Positions 36,707 to 46,039 of a stretch of 64,000 nucleotides of DNA are shown piece after piece; the stretch's first letter is position 1, and the number at the start of each line of letters is the position of its first letter. Origin of the DNA: Pontibacter silvestris. Its GTDB lineage: Bacteria > Bacteroidota > Bacteroidia > Cytophagales > Hymenobacteraceae. The notes below the pieces were generated by a model. The model saw nothing but the letters and a program-made list of their open reading frames with translations. It was not told the DNA's origin and ran no database searches. The stretch lies in contig NZ_JAJJWI010000013.1 in NCBI RefSeq assembly GCF_020907275.1, positions 83,548 to 147,547 on the forward strand, in the 5' to 3' direction. The translations under genes and the position numbers were made by a program.

Positions 36707-37732
36707 ATGAATCTCAAACTTAAACCTTTAAAGGAACAGGTTATTGTCTTAACAGGTGCCTCAAGTGGTATCGGTTTAACAACTGCCCGAATGGCAGCAA
36801 AAGAAGGTGCTAAACTTGTATTGGCAGCACGAAATGAGGATGCTCTGGACAAACTGGTACAGGAAATCCGCCATAACGGAGGGCAGGCCATTTTTGTAGG
36901 CGCGGATGTTGGAATAGAAGAAGATGTTATGCGTATTGCTGAAGCAGCCATAGCCACCTTTGGTGGTTTCGACACCTGGGCAAACATCGCAGGAGTTTCT
37001 ATATTTGGGCATTGCCTTGACGTTTCCATTCCGGATATGAAACACATGTTTGACACTAATTTCTGGGGCGTGGTATATGGCTCCCGTATTGCGGCAAATC
37101 ATTTTATTAAGCGAGGTAGCCCAGGTGCTGTTATAAATGTCGGTAGCTTTTTTGGAAACAGGGCTGCTCCTATTCAGTCCACTTACTCGGCCTCTAAATA
37201 TGCCCTGCATGGTTGGACGGATGCCCTTCGTATGGAGCTAGAGAAAGATAAAGCCCCTGTTTCTGTGACCTTGATCCATCCGGGAAGAATTGACACTCCT
37301 TACAACGAACATGCAAGAAGCTATATGGACAGACAGCCTGAACACCGGGGCATGGTTTACGTGCCTGATACGGTAGCAGATGCGATACTTTATGCAGCCG
37401 CAACCCCTAAAAGAGATATGTTTGTCGGTTTCCAGTCGAAGTTCTTCACGGTAATGGCAGCTATATCTCCTCGTTTGATGGATAAAGTTATGGAGGTGAT
37501 TATGTATCCTACACAACTGGCAAACCGTCCTTCACGCGATGTTGAGGACAATGCATTGTACAAACCAGGCTATGGCATGCATGAACGTGGAACTAATGTG
37601 GGTTGGATACGCTCAGGCAGTGTATACGTACAGGCTCAGAAACATCCTGCTGTCGCCACCCTTGCTGTCGCAGGGCTTGGTGCAGCCATTGCGTTTCTAG
37701 CTGGTTCACGGAATCGAAATAAGAAATTCTAA
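36707..37732 (+). CDS. SDR-family oxidoreductase with C-terminal extension
   Basis: The 341-residue protein is a classical SDR over the first 230 residues: VLTGASSGIGLTTA near 14-27, NIAGVS, and YSASKYALHG near 160-169 with the YxxxK pair. It then has an extension of about 100 residues typical of a larger SDR group. A hydrophobic segment near the C-terminus (VATLAVAGLGAAIAFLAG, about 317-334) may anchor it in the membrane. Substrate unknown. A strong terminator follows. Confidence 0.87.
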   Translation: MNLKLKPLKEQVIVLTGASSGIGLTTARMAAKEGAKLVLAARNEDALDKLVQEIRHNGGQAIFVGADVGIEEDVMRIAEAAIATFGGFDTWANIAGVSIFGHCLDVSIPDMKHMFDTNFWGVVYGSRIAANHFIKRGSPGAVINVGSFFGNRAAPIQSTYSASKYALHGWTDALRMELEKDKAPVSVTLIHPGRIDTPYNEHARSYMDRQPEHRGMVYVPDTVADAILYAAATPKRDMFVGFQSKFFTVMAAISPRLMDKVMEVIMYPTQLANRPSRDVEDNALYKPGYGMHERGTNVGWIRSGSVYVQAQKHPAVATLAVAGLGAAIAFLAGSRNRNKKF

Positions 37733-38266
37733 CAGAGCGAAAGCTACTTATATTCTACCGCTTATCTATAGTTACAATCATGCTTTGTAACTATAGATAA
37801 GCGGTTTTTATTTACAAGATTTACTTTTAAGACAGCTAAGTTGTGTACCCACCCGAAGCGGCCAAAGCACTTTGATTATTATTCTACCCAAAGTGAATGC
37901 ACAAGATAAGATTTAGCTCACCCCTAACATGTGTTAGCAATAATATTAATTATAGACAATTTATCTTTGAATATTGTATAGGTTACAATGCATAGTCAAT
38001 TTTCATTATTGTTGAAAGAATGACAGATGGATCATATAAATATTAATAATTAATTATGATTTAAAGAAATATATTATACAATACATAAACCCAATTTCAG
38101 AACCCTTATCAAAATTTCTACCTTTCACCACATTTAGCATCGAAAATTATTAATTTAATAATTTATCAGCTTTAAAAATAACATACACTTATTACAACTT
38201 ATTTAATGTGTACCTGTATTATTAATATGATAATTCAATAAAAAATAATATTTCAAGCATATTAAT
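37733..38266. other. 534-bp spacer, very AT-rich in its second half
   Basis: It contains the SDR terminator and then an AT-rich stretch (about 37960-38260) with no gene-like frame, RNA gene or clear promoter. Confidence 0.5.
37758..37811 (+). terminator. 20-bp perfect inverted repeat terminator
   Basis: Arms 37758-37777 and 37787-37806 are perfectly complementary with a 9-nt loop and are followed by Ts. It lies 25 nt after the SDR stop codon. Confidence 0.85.
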
Positions 38267-38914
38267 ATGAAACGTTATATATCACACCTCTACTACATGC
38301 TTTTATTAAGCTTGTTAAGCATACCTGCACTGGCCGATAATGTACCTCAAGCATGGCAGCAGGGAACAGTCTTTCTTGATGATGATGTGATAAAAGGAGA
38401 AGTACATTATGACAATGAGTTAGACGTTCTTTTTTATAAAGATGCAGGTATAACAAAAGCCTTCACAGCCCAGACAGTACGTTCATTTAATTTTAAAGAT
38501 GAGGAAATGGGCGTTACCCGTACCTTTACGTCTTTAACACAGAAACTTAATGACTTACCAGGTCAAAAGGAATTTTATGAAATAGTTATAGATGGAGAGA
38601 TTGTGTTAGCAAGGAGAAGTAAAACATCACGTATGGCCCGCAAAAAATATATAATACCAATCCTTTCAAATCTCTTGGCAACAAGCCAGGCACAAAATAA
38701 TGCCACTTATAACTATTACATTGTAAATAATAAGGAGCTGACAAAAATTAAAAATTTCAGAAAGCAGGTGCTCCCTTTAATGGCAGATCGGGAGGAGGAG
38801 ATGAACCAGTTTATGCATGATTACGATTTCCAGCTACACAAGCCAACAAGCTACATTCTGCTTGTTAATTACTATAATCATCTGATGAAAGAAAATTTCA
38901 CCGCACATAAATAG
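38267..38914 (+). CDS. Hypothetical secreted 215-residue protein
   Basis: I do not recognise a family. It begins with a signal peptide (MKRYISHLYYMLLLSLLSIPALA). The N-terminal domain is beta-rich: GTVFLDDDVIKGEVHYDNE and KAFTAQTVRSFNFKDEE. The C-terminal half is helical and charged (LTKIKNFRKQVLPLMADREEEM). The strand pattern around 36-90 resembles small secreted sandwich domains of Bacteroidota, but this is only an impression. It is likely periplasmic or surface-exposed, and is followed by a hairpin. Confidence 0.6.
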   Translation: MKRYISHLYYMLLLSLLSIPALADNVPQAWQQGTVFLDDDVIKGEVHYDNELDVLFYKDAGITKAFTAQTVRSFNFKDEEMGVTRTFTSLTQKLNDLPGQKEFYEIVIDGEIVLARRSKTSRMARKKYIIPILSNLLATSQAQNNATYNYYIVNNKELTKIKNFRKQVLPLMADREEEMNQFMHDYDFQLHKPTSYILLVNYYNHLMKENFTAHK

Positions 38915-39328
38915 TATACCTTAATAGTTTGTACTAAGCCAAGTACTTTAAGCGCTTAGATATCAATGTAGTTCCGTTGCTATCTAAGCGCTATTCTTGG
39001 TATCCGTTTTACTGAATATCTGGGCTACATCACTTCAAAATACCACAGCTTCAAATTACGCAACATCTGGTAAAAGGCATCCTTTATACAGATCTCTAAA
39101 AGTGACTTTCAATTTAATAATCTTTTACAACAGCTTTAGATAATTATTTTTTTAATATTAAAAGTTATACTGCACTTTAACAGTAACTCCAACTAGGGTA
39201 GCCCGTAATTAGTAAAGGCTGATCTATGATAACTTGTTCTGCCTGCCTCTATTGGTCAAATATGACCCTGCTGAATTTTCAGGTAGAGTTACTCCAAATA
39301 TTCAACTACATCCAAAAATTTCAAAGCT
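38915..39328. other. 414-bp spacer before the P450 gene
   Basis: Apart from the hairpin at 38951-38992, nothing is recognised. No obvious fatty-acid-responsive operator was seen upstream of the P450. Confidence 0.45.
38951..38992 (+). terminator. 12-bp inverted repeat after the hypothetical secreted gene
   Basis: Arms 38951-38962 and 38981-38992 are perfectly complementary with an 18-nt loop, 36 nt after the stop codon. There is no clear T-run. Confidence 0.55.
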
Positions 39329-40657
39329 ATGACGACACCCATCCCACGTGATAAAGACCTGGATAGTACACTAAAATTACTGCTGAATGGCTATCCCCTC
39401 CTTCAGGAGAAGTTCCGCCACTATGATTCTGATATATTCAGAACCAGGTTCTTAGGGCAAAAAGCTGTGTGCATACACGGGCAGGAAGCTGCAGAAATAT
39501 TTTATAATCCGGAGCTTTTTGAGCGCAAGAACGCTATTCCTAAACGGATTCAGAAAACACTGATGGGTGAAAATGGCATCCAGACGATGGACGGTCCCGA
39601 GCACAGACGCAGGAAGGAGTTATTTATGTCGTTAATGACTCAGGAGAATATAAACAACCTGATGAGCATAATGGCCGATGAGTGGCAAACATCCATCTAT
39701 AAGTGGGAAGAGATGGATGAAGTAGTTCTTTACAAAGAAGTGCAGGACCTCATATGCCGGGCAGCCTGTGCATGGGCCGATGTTCCGCTAAAGGAATCGA
39801 AGGTTAGAAGAAGAGCAGCAGATTTCGGGTACATGGTTGATGCTTTTGGCGCTGTAGGTCCAAGACACTGGCGAGGAAAAAGGGCTCGAAGCAGAGGCGA
39901 AAAGTGGATAGGTAAAGTTATCAAAGATATTAGAAAAGGGAAACTGGAAGTGAGAGAGGGTACAGCTGCTCACGCTATGGCCTGGCATCGTGACATAAAT
40001 GGTGAGCTACTGGACATACACATGGCTACCGTGGAGCTGATGAATGTACTGAGGCCTATCGTTGCCATAGCAAGATATGTAACTTTTGCTGCTATAGCCT
40101 TGCATCAGTACCCGGTACACCGCCAGATTCTTAAAGAAGATGAAGACAACTATGCTGAGCTTTTTGTACAGGAGGTTCGCAGGTTCTATCCTTTTACACC
40201 AGTGTTAGGGGCACATGTTCGCACTGACTTTGAGTGGCAAAACTACCACTTTAAAAAAGGGACAATGGTGCTATTAGATGTATATGGTACTCTGCACGAC
40301 GAAAGACTGTGGGAGCGCCCCAATGCTTTTTCACCGGAGAGGTTCAGAGACTGGGATGGAAGCCCCTTTGATTTTATACCTCAAGGTGGAGGCGACTATA
40401 TGACCGGACACCGTTGCGCTGGGGAATGGATTACAATTGAAGCCATGAAGGTTGCTGTTAACTACCTGACAAAAGCAATGGAATACAGAGTACCGAATCA
40501 GGACCTTGACATGAGCTTGTCCAGAATGCCTACTATACCAGTAAGCAGGTTTATCATAAGTCAGGTAAGGGCAACAGCAGACAAGCCTTCTCTTGATTCT
40601 GCAGGAGTTGTTGGTGCTACAACATCCAAAGCGGCTAAATGTCCTTTTCACCAGTAA
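39329..40657 (+). CDS. cypC: CYP152-family cytochrome P450 fatty-acid peroxygenase
   Basis: The 442-residue P450 aligns from its first residues with Bacillus P450 BS-beta (CYP152A1). The heme-ligand loop QGGGDYMTGHRC places the proximal Cys at residue 363, as in BS-beta. The usual acid-alcohol pair of the I helix is replaced by Arg242-Pro243, the peroxygenase signature that binds the fatty-acid carboxylate and lets H2O2 serve as oxidant. Residue 85 is Gln, as in the hydroxylating enzymes, not His as in the decarboxylase OleT. Residue 79 is Met, where BS-beta and OleT have Phe. Predicted activity is H2O2-dependent alpha/beta-hydroxylation of fatty acids, with no redox partner needed. None is encoded nearby. 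Confidence 0.93.
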   Translation: MTTPIPRDKDLDSTLKLLLNGYPLLQEKFRHYDSDIFRTRFLGQKAVCIHGQEAAEIFYNPELFERKNAIPKRIQKTLMGENGIQTMDGPEHRRRKELFMSLMTQENINNLMSIMADEWQTSIYKWEEMDEVVLYKEVQDLICRAACAWADVPLKESKVRRRAADFGYMVDAFGAVGPRHWRGKRARSRGEKWIGKVIKDIRKGKLEVREGTAAHAMAWHRDINGELLDIHMATVELMNVLRPIVAIARYVTFAAIALHQYPVHRQILKEDEDNYAELFVQEVRRFYPFTPVLGAHVRTDFEWQNYHFKKGTMVLLDVYGTLHDERLWERPNAFSPERFRDWDGSPFDFIPQGGGDYMTGHRCAGEWITIEAMKVAVNYLTKAMEYRVPNQDLDMSLSRMPTIPVSRFIISQVRATADKPSLDSAGVVGATTSKAAKCPFHQ

Positions 40658-40663
40658 GTATCC

Positions 40664-40734
40664 ATGTAAATACCAATAGAAAAGCCCACCTTATATGCAG
40701 CATATAAGGTGGGCTTTTCTATTGGTATTTACAT
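40664..40734. terminator. 34-bp perfect inverted repeat between convergent genes
   Basis: Arms 40664-40697 and 40701-40734 are perfectly complementary with a 3-nt loop. It starts 7 nt after the P450 stop codon and precedes the convergent LEA-2 gene. It is the longest perfect hairpin in the window. Confidence 0.85.
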
Positions 40735-40800
40735 TTAAGCAGGTATTTTAAATTAAAGGAAGCTCTTGTAGTTTATCAGGTGAAAATTGATATCTTTTAG

Positions 40801-41715
40801 TTAATTTTCTTCAGCAACTGATTTAGCAGCTTTAACGGCTGATTTTAGTTTGCCTGAAGAACTGAGCTTTATTTTGCTGTTCTCCAGCACTTCAGAATCA
40901 GATATTAGCTCAGTATTCATATTAAAACTGTACTGGATGTCGTCTCCTTTCCTGATCAGGTCAATCAGGTTCTTACCCATTTCTTTAAAATTAATTTCAG
41001 CAGGAATAGTAACGCTAGTAGAGCCTTTTGCTGGTATGTTGACAGTACCTGGTTTGCTTCCCTCCACCGATTCGTTATTATCGAGCTGTACGGCATAATA
41101 CATATCCCTGAAACCGAAAGAAAATGCATTCTTATTTGTTACAATAATCTCCGTTTTTAGTGTGGCACCAGAAAAGCCAACATCTTCAACACCGATATCT
41201 GCTACTTCTATTTCAGGTGGACGTACCAAAGGCAAGCGTTTCTCAATATCCAGGTTAAGCTTATCTTTAGGTATGATAGCCATGTCAGTAAATATTGTTG
41301 CATTAACTCTGTAGTTGGCGCTATCCTTCCCCTGCTCCTCCAGGTTGTTTAACACAGACTGAAGCTTATTGTAATAAACAGTTAAAGGTAATGAAAAAGC
41401 AGTGGTGTCATTAGCTTCAATTTGTAGAGAATCCGGGTAAGTCGTTCTTGCCACTTCATTATCTTCAATATAAATAACATAATGCAGGCTGTCAATGTTA
41501 ATACCCACGGGAGCAGGATTGTCCATTACCATGCTCATGTTCATTTCAGCTTTGTTTGCAGTAAGATTTGTAACCTGCATGTTGGCAACCTGTAACTCAG
41601 GTACTACATAATCGGCTACTTCCTTATCTGAACTTTTGAACTTTATGACCATGTAAATAATGCCGGCAAGTGCAACCAACCCTATCATCAGGAATATTGA
41701 TTTCTTAGTACTCAT
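40801..41715 (-). CDS. LEA type 2 (LEA14/WHy domain) family membrane-anchored protein
   Basis: From the ATG at 41715 the protein has 304 residues. A single N-terminal membrane helix (about 6-25) is followed by two repeated beta-sandwich domains. Each opens with a PELQVANMQVTNL-like or PPEIEVADIGVEDV-like strand and a conserved-asparagine segment (MVMDNPAPV, IVTNKNAFSFG). This is the water-stress/LEA-2 pattern. The 41751 start would add 12 residues ahead of the anchor without benefit. The protein is probably periplasmic, tethered to the membrane, and its role is unknown. A candidate -7 element lies at 41749-41756. Confidence 0.78.
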   Translation of the reverse strand: MSTKKSIFLMIGLVALAGIIYMVIKFKSSDKEVADYVVPELQVANMQVTNLTANKAEMNMSMVMDNPAPVGINIDSLHYVIYIEDNEVARTTYPDSLQIEANDTTAFSLPLTVYYNKLQSVLNNLEEQGKDSANYRVNATIFTDMAIIPKDKLNLDIEKRLPLVRPPEIEVADIGVEDVGFSGATLKTEIIVTNKNAFSFGFRDMYYAVQLDNNESVEGSKPGTVNIPAKGSTSVTIPAEINFKEMGKNLIDLIRKGDDIQYSFNMNTELISDSEVLENSKIKLSSSGKLKSAVKAAKSVAEEN

Positions 41716-42138
41716 GTTTGCTGAAAAATTAGTGTGACTTGTTGAGCACAAAATTAAAGCGCTCTCATTAAATCATACTTACGCACACCATTTTATCGGC
41801 ACTTGCAAAAAGCTGCATTTAAGTATTTTAACTCTATAAACTAAGTATAAATACCTAAACGCTGCTTTTATAATGATTTACCATCTTCTAATTAATATTC
41901 AACACAGCAGCACTTAAGGTAAGATGTCTTGTATTGATGAAATGGCAAAACACGCTGATGCAAGCCTCTTTAGTGCTACCAAAACAATCAATAGGTGAGT
42001 TTCAGGCCTAGCAACTTATATAATAGATGAAAATACTGCTCTGAATGAATGACCAGGAGAAACTTTAGCACGTATTTACTTTCCGCACCCACTAAAGGTA
42101 AAGCACCAGGTAAAAAACTTTAAACAAATACTGCTTTA
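41716..42138. other. 423-bp divergent spacer
   Basis: It lies between the LEA-2 gene (minus) and the beta-CASP gene (plus). Apart from the candidate LEA-2 promoter, no RNA gene or long repeat was recognised. Confidence 0.45.
41749..41756 (-). promoter_or_regulatory. Candidate -7 element of the LEA-2 gene
   Basis: The minus strand reads TAATTTTG, a TAnnTTTG match, 33 nt before the chosen ATG. It also supports the internal start at 41715 over 41751. Confidence 0.4.
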
Positions 42139-43527
42139 ATGGCAAAAGAAAACGCTTCCATTCAAATACAATTTCTAGGAGCAGCCGGCACCGTTACCGG
42201 CTCTAAAACACTTCTGAAAACAGACAAGTACAAAATACTCATAGATTGCGGCCTGTTTCAGGGCAACAAGCCTGAACGCAAGCTGAACAAGCTTAAAAAG
42301 CTACCCTTTAAGCCTTCCGAAGTAGATGCCATCATACTTACTCATGGGCACCTCGACCACAGTGGCTACTTGCCGGTGCTGGTAAAAAAAGGCTTTACGG
42401 GGCCCATATATGCCACAACTCCCAGTAAGTCTATCACAGAAACCATACTTCATGACAGTGCTAAAATTCAGGAAGAAGATACCCAGGAAGCAAATAAAAG
42501 ACGTAGCCAAGCCAGGAAGCCTCTTAAGCCGCTATACAGGGAAAAACACGTAAACCGTACACTGCAGCTCTTTGAAACATATGCTGACAAAGAATGGATT
42601 GTCTTGAATGAAGAAGTAAAATTCCGCTTTATTAAAAGCGGGCATATACTTGGTTCTGCTACAGTAGAACTGGAGTGCCAGGGAAAAAGATTTGTTTTTT
42701 CTGGCGACATTGGTCAGCGAATGCCCCTGATATTAAACGCTCCCATGCGGCCACAGGAAGCAGATTACATTATTATGGAATCTACCTATGGCAATAAGCT
42801 GCACGATAACAGCATTTCTCCATACCAGGCACTACAGGAAGTGGTCAACAAAGCTTTTGAAAAAGGAGGGTCTGTGGTAATACCAAGCTTTGCTGTAGAG
42901 CGCGCCCAGGAAATTATCATGCTTCTGAACAACCTTATTGATGAAAAAAATATTCCGGCTATTCCTATTTACCTCGATACACCAATGGGAATAGACATAA
43001 CTAAAGTGTTCCAAGAGTACCGGGACTGGCACAACCTGTCTGACGACGAATGTGAGAACCTGACAAAAAACGTGCACATAATCAGCAGCTTTGGAGAAAC
43101 CTTAACTGTTCTGGATGAGAACGGGCCAAAAAACAAAATTATAATAGCAGGAAGCGGTATGGTAACCGGCGGGCGTGTGCTCTACTACCTAAAGCACCTT
43201 TTAAAGGATGATAAGAACACAGTGCTCCTCGTAGGCCACCAAGCTAAGGGCACGCGGGGAAACCAACTCAGCAGCGGCGAAGCTACTATAGAAATAGATG
43301 GTGAGAACTATGAAGTTAATGCAGAAATAAGTCAGATCGGCTCCCTCTCAGCCCATGCTGATCAGGGAGATCTTCTTTGGTGGCTAAAGGATCTTAAAGA
43401 AGCGCCTAAACAACTTTTTTTGAATCATGGTGAAGAAGAAGCAACAAAAGAACTAAAGCACAAAATTGAAGAAACGTATGGCTGGCAAGTGACTGTTGCA
43501 GAAATGGACAAAGTTTATGAAGCATAA
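42139..43527 (+). CDS. MBL-fold beta-CASP RNA-processing nuclease (YSH1/CPSF73-like)
   Basis: The 462-residue protein has the metallo-beta-lactamase zinc motif THGHLDH near residue 68, FSGDIGQR (Asp) and the beta-CASP insertion (GSVVIPSFAVERAQEI, then IAGSGMVTGGRVLYYLKHLL). The C-terminal motifs SLSAHADQG and LNHGEEEA complete the RMMBL domain. Bacterial members act as exo- or endo-ribonucleases. It is not the usual RNase J: it lacks the long C-terminal domain. A weak hairpin at about 43604-43648 may be its terminator. Confidence 0.9.
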   Translation: MAKENASIQIQFLGAAGTVTGSKTLLKTDKYKILIDCGLFQGNKPERKLNKLKKLPFKPSEVDAIILTHGHLDHSGYLPVLVKKGFTGPIYATTPSKSITETILHDSAKIQEEDTQEANKRRSQARKPLKPLYREKHVNRTLQLFETYADKEWIVLNEEVKFRFIKSGHILGSATVELECQGKRFVFSGDIGQRMPLILNAPMRPQEADYIIMESTYGNKLHDNSISPYQALQEVVNKAFEKGGSVVIPSFAVERAQEIIMLLNNLIDEKNIPAIPIYLDTPMGIDITKVFQEYRDWHNLSDDECENLTKNVHIISSFGETLTVLDENGPKNKIIIAGSGMVTGGRVLYYLKHLLKDDKNTVLLVGHQAKGTRGNQLSSGEATIEIDGENYEVNAEISQIGSLSAHADQGDLLWWLKDLKEAPKQLFLNHGEEEATKELKHKIEETYGWQVTVAEMDKVYEA

Positions 43528-43976
43528 ACTTTTCCTGGCTAACTGTAGCTGAAAGTTAAAGAACTGTTCCTATCAATCAAGGACAACAACTACATAGGTA
43601 TAGTGTGCTTGTTTAGTTTTATGCTCAGCTTAAACACAAACAAGCACAAAAGCCTCCCCCTTCTAAATTAAGTTATCACTTACTTCCTCAGATAAAATTT
43701 ACGACAGCAGAATTGTATTTTTTTGTCTTAGCTTTAGTGACAGGCATACAAATATCTTAGTACTAATATTTTACTTGCACAAAAACCCGTTTTGCTTCAT
43801 TTGTACCTTAGCAGCTACTTTAACAGCAATAATCTATTTCTATAGTTGATTATATTTTCATATGATAGTATTTAGTAAAAAGCAAACAATTAAAATTCAT
43901 TAGCGTTTAAAATAGCACAATAATGCAGCAAGGTAATAACAGACCTTTTATGTGCAACTATTTTAAACACAGAACT
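43528..43976. other. 449-bp spacer upstream of a beta-barrel gene
   Basis: An 11-bp inverted repeat (43604-43614 with 43638-43648) may end the preceding gene. The rest is AT-rich with no recognised feature. The frame open from 43923 is treated as upstream of the true start at 43977. Confidence 0.45.
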
Positions 43977-44570
43977 ATGAAAAGATTACTATTAATTACA
44001 TCGTTTATTTTTGCAGGTGTATTTGGTGCAATTGGGCAAGACTTACAAGATTTACCAAGACCACAATCAACTGCTTCAGTAGCCGGAGATGCAATTCAGC
44101 AAGGCAACTGGATGGTAGGTGCTAGTGTAGGAAACATTGGCTTTAATTTTAAGTCAGACAGATTTGACATTGAAATAGATCCTAGAGCGGGTTACTTTGT
44201 CAGCGACAATGCAGCAATTGGTGCTGAGGTGCAACTAGGATTTTCTTCCTATGACGGAGGTGAAGATTTCAGATATGGTATCACTCCATTTGCACGTTAC
44301 TACTTTCCAGAGGGAGCTGCGCCAACACACAGATGGTTTGGCGAAATACTAGCAGGTATTGGAGGTAGCTCCACAAAGGATAGTGAAGACGACTCCAGTG
44401 TTTCAGCAGTTTATGGCCTTAGAGCTGGATACGCACATTTTGTTGCTAGCAACATAGCGTTAGAAGGCACCTTGGGTTATGTAAGATCCCATGCTGATAT
44501 TGAGGTTGATGAATCTTCTGCTGGTTTAGCTGTAGCTGTAGGCTTCCAGATATATTTACCTGGAAGATAG
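43977..44570 (+). CDS. Small outer-membrane beta-barrel protein
   Basis: From the ATG at 43977 the protein has 197 residues and a signal peptide (MKRLLLITSFIFAGVFGAIGQ). The rest is alternating aromatic/hydrophobic strands typical of an eight-stranded barrel: NWMVGASVGNIGFNF, DPRAGYFVSDNAAIGAEVQLGF, and GYAHFVASNIALEGTLGYVRS. It ends VGFQIYLPGR. The acidic KDSEDDSSV loop is surface-exposed by prediction. It resembles OmpW/OmpA-like porin-family proteins. Function unknown. A strong bidirectional hairpin follows. Confidence 0.78.
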   Translation: MKRLLLITSFIFAGVFGAIGQDLQDLPRPQSTASVAGDAIQQGNWMVGASVGNIGFNFKSDRFDIEIDPRAGYFVSDNAAIGAEVQLGFSSYDGGEDFRYGITPFARYYFPEGAAPTHRWFGEILAGIGGSSTKDSEDDSSVSAVYGLRAGYAHFVASNIALEGTLGYVRSHADIEVDESSAGLAVAVGFQIYLPGR

Positions 44571-44591
44571 AATCAGTCACCAATATAACTT

Positions 44592-44641
44592 CCACATAAA
44601 AGAAGCCACTAAACTAATGTTTAGCGGCTTCTTTTATGTGG
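44592..44641. terminator. 23-bp inverted repeat between convergent genes
   Basis: Arms 44592-44614 and 44619-44641 match except for one position that would be a G-U wobble in RNA. It sits between the beta-barrel and phosphodiesterase genes. Confidence 0.8.
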
Positions 44642-44654
44642 ACAGAACTTTAAA

Positions 44655-45923
44655 TTATTGCAGCACTTCTTTTGCTAGAGTCTTATCTCCATCTATTTCA
44701 TGAGTAAAGGGCAGTCCTAAAATTTCAGTCACCAAAGGATAAACTTGAATATTTTTGAAGGAAGGTACCACTATTCCTTTTTTAAAAGCCGGCCCCCAGG
44801 CATAAAAAGTAGCGTGCATGTCTTTCACCTGGTAAGGATCATAGCCATGCGTGCCCGGAGATGGTTTGCGATCAGAGAAATGAAACACTGTAGGCCAGTC
44901 TGAGAGCAACATAATATCACCGATTCTTTTATAAACATCATCTTTCGTACCGTAATGCAGGTACTTTGGCAAATTATCCCTGGTGTACACTTTATAGTTG
45001 TTAGCCTTTTTTTTCAGCTGCTTATACGTAGCACTGATTTCTTTCTTGTTGCTTTTATCCTTCGCATGCAACTCCACGACCATTCCCCCACCAGAAACCA
45101 TAAACTTTGCTGTATCCACAGCTGCTGGTAAATCCAAGGTATTATCGGTATCTATCTTTGTCATGCCGTGGTCAGAAACAAAAATAAAATTAACAGGAAG
45201 ACCTGTAGTGGCAACCGCATCTGTTAGTTGCTTTACCTGCTCATCAAGTTCCTGTACCGCCTTCTCTGTTTCCGAGGCATCCGGTCCAAAACGGTGGCCG
45301 GCATGGTCTACCTCTGACATGTAAAATGTTATCAGATGAGGTCGTTTTTCCTCTGGCAGGTTCAGCCAATCCACCACCGTCTGTATCCTAGCCTCAAATG
45401 GAATAAGCTCGTTGTACTGGTAATAGTATGTTGGACGTATACCTTTCACCGGAGCTTCGGAGCCAACCCAATAGAAGCTGGCACTCAGCATTTGCTGCTG
45501 CTCTGCCAGCACCCAAAGCGGAACTCCTCCATACCAGCTTCCATCTTCCACTTTGTTTCTGTCAGCCATAGAATAAGCCTCTTTCCGTTGCGGATCATAA
45601 AAGTAATTGTTAATCAGGCCATGTGTGGCTGGGTACATACCTGTCACAATAGAATAGTGGTTAGGAAAGGTTTTAGAGGGAAAAGCAGGAATCATTGAAG
45701 CTGCGTTTACACCCTGCGCCCTTAGTGCCTGCAGGTTCCTGGCCTGGTACTTGTCGGCGTAGTCGTACCGGAAGCCATCCGCAGAAATAAGAATAACATA
45801 TGGCTTTTGTTCCTGTTCAGGGCTGTTCCGCCTTCCGGGAACCACCTTCTGTGTAGTGTCTACCTGCGCAAAAGCTGCAGAAGACAACATACAAACTGAT
45901 AAAAAGATTAAGAAGCGTTTCAT
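44655..45923 (-). CDS. Secreted NPP-type ectonucleotide pyrophosphatase/phosphodiesterase
   Basis: The 422-residue alkaline-phosphatase-superfamily protein has a signal peptide to about residue 20. LISADGFRYD carries a metal-binding Asp49, and FPSKTFPNHY the nucleophile Thr85. Further metal ligands are in EVDHAGHRFGPD, VSDHGM and THGYDP. This matches the NPP family, which cleaves nucleotide pyrophosphates or phosphodiester lipids in the periplasm or outside the cell. The exact substrate is open. It is convergent with the small beta-barrel gene. Confidence 0.9.
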   Translation of the reverse strand: MKRFLIFLSVCMLSSAAFAQVDTTQKVVPGRRNSPEQEQKPYVILISADGFRYDYADKYQARNLQALRAQGVNAASMIPAFPSKTFPNHYSIVTGMYPATHGLINNYFYDPQRKEAYSMADRNKVEDGSWYGGVPLWVLAEQQQMLSASFYWVGSEAPVKGIRPTYYYQYNELIPFEARIQTVVDWLNLPEEKRPHLITFYMSEVDHAGHRFGPDASETEKAVQELDEQVKQLTDAVATTGLPVNFIFVSDHGMTKIDTDNTLDLPAAVDTAKFMVSGGGMVVELHAKDKSNKKEISATYKQLKKKANNYKVYTRDNLPKYLHYGTKDDVYKRIGDIMLLSDWPTVFHFSDRKPSPGTHGYDPYQVKDMHATFYAWGPAFKKGIVVPSFKNIQVYPLVTEILGLPFTHEIDGDKTLAKEVLQ

Positions 45924-46039
45924 GTTGCAAGTTAAACTTCATTCTGCTTAGGAAAAGAATTAATTCTGTTAAATAAAGATTAAGCTATATTCGTTCTTCA
46001 TTTATCATCTTATTTAACCTATTGCTATCCAAGCTTTCC

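Noticed and set aside
36776..37516. Minus-strand frames beneath the SDR gene
   Set aside because: They are shadows of the plus-strand gene, with unnatural His/Arg/Ser-rich composition and no family motifs.
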